Positions 55,622 through 57,588 of a DNA stretch of 57,588 nt are shown here, in pieces (position 1 is the stretch's first letter; each line of letters begins with the position of its first letter). The notes beneath the pieces were generated by a model. It searched no databases and was not told the DNA's origin. It worked only from the letters and a program-made list of their open reading frames with translations. The DNA is taken from positions 1 to 57,588 of the forward strand of contig NZ_AKJL01000102.1 of the NCBI RefSeq assembly GCF_000282355.1. The letters are read 5' to 3'. The stretch comes from Pseudomonas sp. GM49. Its GTDB lineage: Bacteria; Pseudomonadota; Gammaproteobacteria; Pseudomonadales; Pseudomonadaceae. The translations under genes were made by a program, and so were the position numbers.

Positions 55622-55732
55622 ACGCCGCCGGAACAACCTGTCGGCAATCCAAGAATTCATAACGTCTGCCCACAAGGCCAGTCGCTAACTCAGGCAACCG
55701 ATTCTGGTAGCCTTTCCGCCCTGGAGCAAGCC

Positions 55733-57588
55733 ATGCAAGACCTCGATCCCGTCGAAACCCAGGAATGGCTGGACGCCCTGGAATCGGTTCTCGACAAAGA
55801 AGGCGAAGACCGTGCTCACTATCTGATGACCCGTATGGGTGAACTCGCGACCCGCAGCGGTTCGCAGTTGCCTTACGCCATCACCACGCCTTACCGCAAC
55901 ACGATCCCCGTTACCCACGAAGCACGCATGCCTGGCGACCTGTTCATGGAACGCCGCATTCGCTCGCTGGTACGCTGGAACGCGATGGCCATGGTAATGC
56001 GTACCAACCTGAAAGATTCTGACCTCGGCGGTCACATCTCCAGCTTCGCTTCCAGTGCGACCCTGTATGACATCGGCTTCAACTACTTCTTCCAGGCCCC
56101 GAGCGACGAACACGGCGGCGACCTGATCTACTTCCAGGGCCACACCTCGCCAGGCGTTTACGCCCGTGCATTCATGGAAGGCCGCATCACCGAAGACCAG
56201 ATGAACAACTTCCGCCAGGAAGTCGACGGTCAGGGCCTGTCGTCCTACCCGCACCCTTGGCTGATGCCTGACTTCTGGCAGTTCCCGACCGTATCCATGG
56301 GTCTGGGTCCGATCCAGGCGATCTACCAGGCTCGCTTCATGAAGTACCTGGAACACCGTGGCTTTATCCAGCCAGGCAAGCAGAAAGTCTGGTGCTTCCT
56401 GGGCGACGGCGAGTGCGACGAGCCGGAATCCCTGGGCGCGATCTCCCTGGCCGGCCGCGAGAAGCTGGACAACCTGATCTTCGTCATCAACTGCAACCTG
56501 CAGCGCCTCGACGGCCCGGTTCGCGGCAACGGCAAGATCATCCAGGAACTCGAAGGCGTGTTCCGCGGTGCTCAGTGGAACGTGACCAAAGTCATCTGGG
56601 GCCGTTTCTGGGACCCACTGCTGGCCAAGGACGTCGACGGCATCCTGCAACGCCGCATGGACGAAGTCATCGACGGCGAGTACCAGAACTACAAGGCCAA
56701 AGACGGCGCGTTCGTGCGTGAACACTTCTTCAACACGCCGGAACTCAAGGCGATGGTTGAAGACCTGTCCGACGACGAGATCTGGAAGCTCAACCGTGGC
56801 GGCCACGACCCGTACAAGGTCTACGCGGCGTACCACGAAGCGGTCAACCACAAAGAACAACCGACCGTCATCCTGGCCAAGACCATCAAGGGTTATGGCA
56901 CCGGTGCAGGCGAAGCGAAAAACACTGCGCACAACACCAAGAAAGTCGATGTCGACAGCCTGAAGTTGTTCCGCGACCGCTTCGACATCCCGGTCAAGGA
57001 CGACGAGCTGGAAAACCTGCCATTCTTCAAACCGGAAGAAGGCAGCGCCGAAGCCCGTTACCTGAGCGAGCGCCGTACCGCACTGGGCGGCTTCGTACCT
57101 CAGCGTCGCGCCAAGAGCTTCAACATCCCGACTCCGCCACTGGACACCCTCAAGGCGATCCTGGACGGCTCGGGCGACCGCGAAATCTCCACCACCATGG
57201 CCTTCGTGCGGATCCTCGCGCAACTGGTCAAGGACAAGGAAATCGGCCCGCGCATCGTGCCGATCATTCCGGACGAAGCCCGTACCTTCGGTATGGAAGG
57301 CATGTTCCGTCAGCTGGGCATCTACTCCTCCGTCGGCCAGCTCTACGAGCCAGTCGATAAAGACCAGGTGATGTTCTACAAGGAAGATCAGAAGGGTCAG
57401 ATCCTCGAAGAAGGCATCAACGAAGCGGGCGCCATGAGCTCCTTCATCGCTGCCGGTACTTCGTACTCCAGCCACAACCAGCCGATGCTGCCGTTCTACA
57501 TCTTCTACTCGATGTTCGGCTTCCAGCGTATCGGCGACCTGGCCTGGGCCGCTGGCGACAGCCGCACCCGTGGCTTCCTGATCGGCGG
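55733..57588 (+). CDS. aceE: Pyruvate dehydrogenase E1 component (3' part outside window)
   Basis: AceE is the thiamine-diphosphate-dependent decarboxylase of the pyruvate dehydrogenase complex. The frame is open from ATG 55733 (MQDLDPVETQEWLDALESVL) to the window edge: 618 codons of about 880. The ThDP motif GDGECDEPES starts at Gly224 and is followed by NLIFVINCNLQRLDGPV, closing the Mg2+/ThDP site. The start has a GGAGCAAG ribosome site. It is divergent from glnE. Two GntR/FadR-like palindromes upstream suggest repression that is relieved by pyruvate, as with PdhR in E. coli. A long opposing open frame (55685-57475) is a shadow of this gene. Confidence 0.96.
   Translation, partial: MQDLDPVETQEWLDALESVLDKEGEDRAHYLMTRMGELATRSGSQLPYAITTPYRNTIPVTHEARMPGDLFMERRIRSLVRWNAMAMVMRTNLKDSDLGGHISSFASSATLYDIGFNYFFQAPSDEHGGDLIYFQGHTSPGVYARAFMEGRITEDQMNNFRQEVDGQGLSSYPHPWLMPDFWQFPTVSMGLGPIQAIYQARFMKYLEHRGFIQPGKQKVWCFLGDGECDEPESLGAISLAGREKLDNLIFVINCNLQRLDGPVRGNGKIIQELEGVFRGAQWNVTKVIWGRFWDPLLAKDVDGILQRRMDEVIDGEYQNYKAKDGAFVREHFFNTPELKAMVEDLSDDEIWKLNRGGHDPYKVYAAYHEAVNHKEQPTVILAKTIKGYGTGAGEAKNTAHNTKKVDVDSLKLFRDRFDIPVKDDELENLPFFKPEEGSAEARYLSERRTALGGFVPQRRAKSFNIPTPPLDTLKAILDGSGDREISTTMAFVRILAQLVKDKEIGPRIVPIIPDEARTFGMEGMFRQLGIYSSVGQLYEPVDKDQVMFYKEDQKGQILEEGINEAGAMSSFIAAGTSYSSHNQPMLPFYIFYSMFGFQRIGDLAWAAGDSRTRGFLIG

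Larger units (their letters stand above)
55350..55732. promoter_or_regulatory. glnE-aceE divergent regulatory interval
   Basis: This 383-bp non-coding interval is AT-richer than its surroundings. It contains no credible gene. It holds one long palindrome near glnE (55384-55408) and two short perfect palindromes nearer aceE (55557-55569, 55609-55621), all with GTAGT/ACTAC arms, plus a lone half-site (TAGTAGTT near 55487-55494). It is the control region for both divergent genes. Confidence 0.7.

Noticed and set aside
55685..57475. 596-residue open frame opposite aceE
   Set aside because: It lies fully antisense to aceE, whose ThDP motifs and start are clear; high GC with regular codon bias produces such shadows.

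Overview
The window reads as a chromosomal segment of a fluorescent pseudomonad (Pseudomonas fluorescens group). The evidence is the high GC content, the many REP/REPIN elements with a GGGAGCGAGCTTGCTCGC-type core, and a gene order that follows, with a few insertions and losses, the P. aeruginosa block from about PA4953 (motB) to PA5015 (aceE). Locus correspondences are from memory and were not searched. There are no rRNA or tRNA genes, insertion sequences or CRISPR arrays. Nearly all the DNA is coding. Many neighbouring genes share TGATG or ATGA stop/start overlaps, so long operons are likely.

Region 1 (1-2.6 kb): the end of an unidentified gene and a small TIR-domain protein, translationally coupled, lie where rsgA would be expected next to motB. 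They converge on the flagellar stator pair motA-motB. Region 2 (2.6-9.2 kb): an HDOD-domain protein, the thiosulfate sulfurtransferase rhdA, psd (phosphatidylethanolamine synthesis), serB, and a divergent YtjB/AhpA-type membrane protein whose C-terminal domain looks like a degenerate class III nucleotide cyclase. Region 3 (9.2-18.6 kb): a lipoprotein, then a minus-strand series containing parE, a phytase-like esterase, a retropepsin-like protease and parC (topoisomerase IV), preceded by yqiA, cpdA, a DUF1249 gene and nudF.

Region 4 (18.6-30.7 kb): a DUF3298-type lipoprotein, the HMP transporter cytX and thiC under a TPP riboswitch, a TolC-family outer-membrane channel, waaA (Kdo transferase), a LysR regulator, an EmrE-type SMR pump, a coupled FAD oxidoreductase/aldo-keto reductase pair, and an uncharacterised protein with a Nudix-like motif.

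Region 5 (30.9-52.1 kb) is a large lipopolysaccharide cluster. hldE makes ADP-heptose and msbA flips lipid A-core. An O-antigen ligase is fused to a kinase-like domain and coupled to an acyltransferase. A minus-strand operon of carbamoyltransferase, wapH-like, mig-14-like, dnpA-like, ssg-like and wapR-like genes follows. Last is the core operon waaF-waaC-waaG-waaP plus three more kinase-fold genes, one of which is a tandem double kinase. Together these genes assemble, phosphorylate, carbamoylate and cap the heptose-rich core. Region 6 (52.1-57.6 kb): a duplicated REPIN, glnE, and divergent from it the start of aceE. Two perfect GTAGT-N3-ACTAC operators of the GntR/FadR (PdhR-like) type lie upstream of aceE.

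The most interesting items are the O-antigen ligase/pseudokinase fusion and the kinase array around it, the cyclase-like domain on the YtjB homologue, the paired operators before aceE, the TIR gene with its cut-off partner, and the Nudix-like orphan at 29.8 kb.
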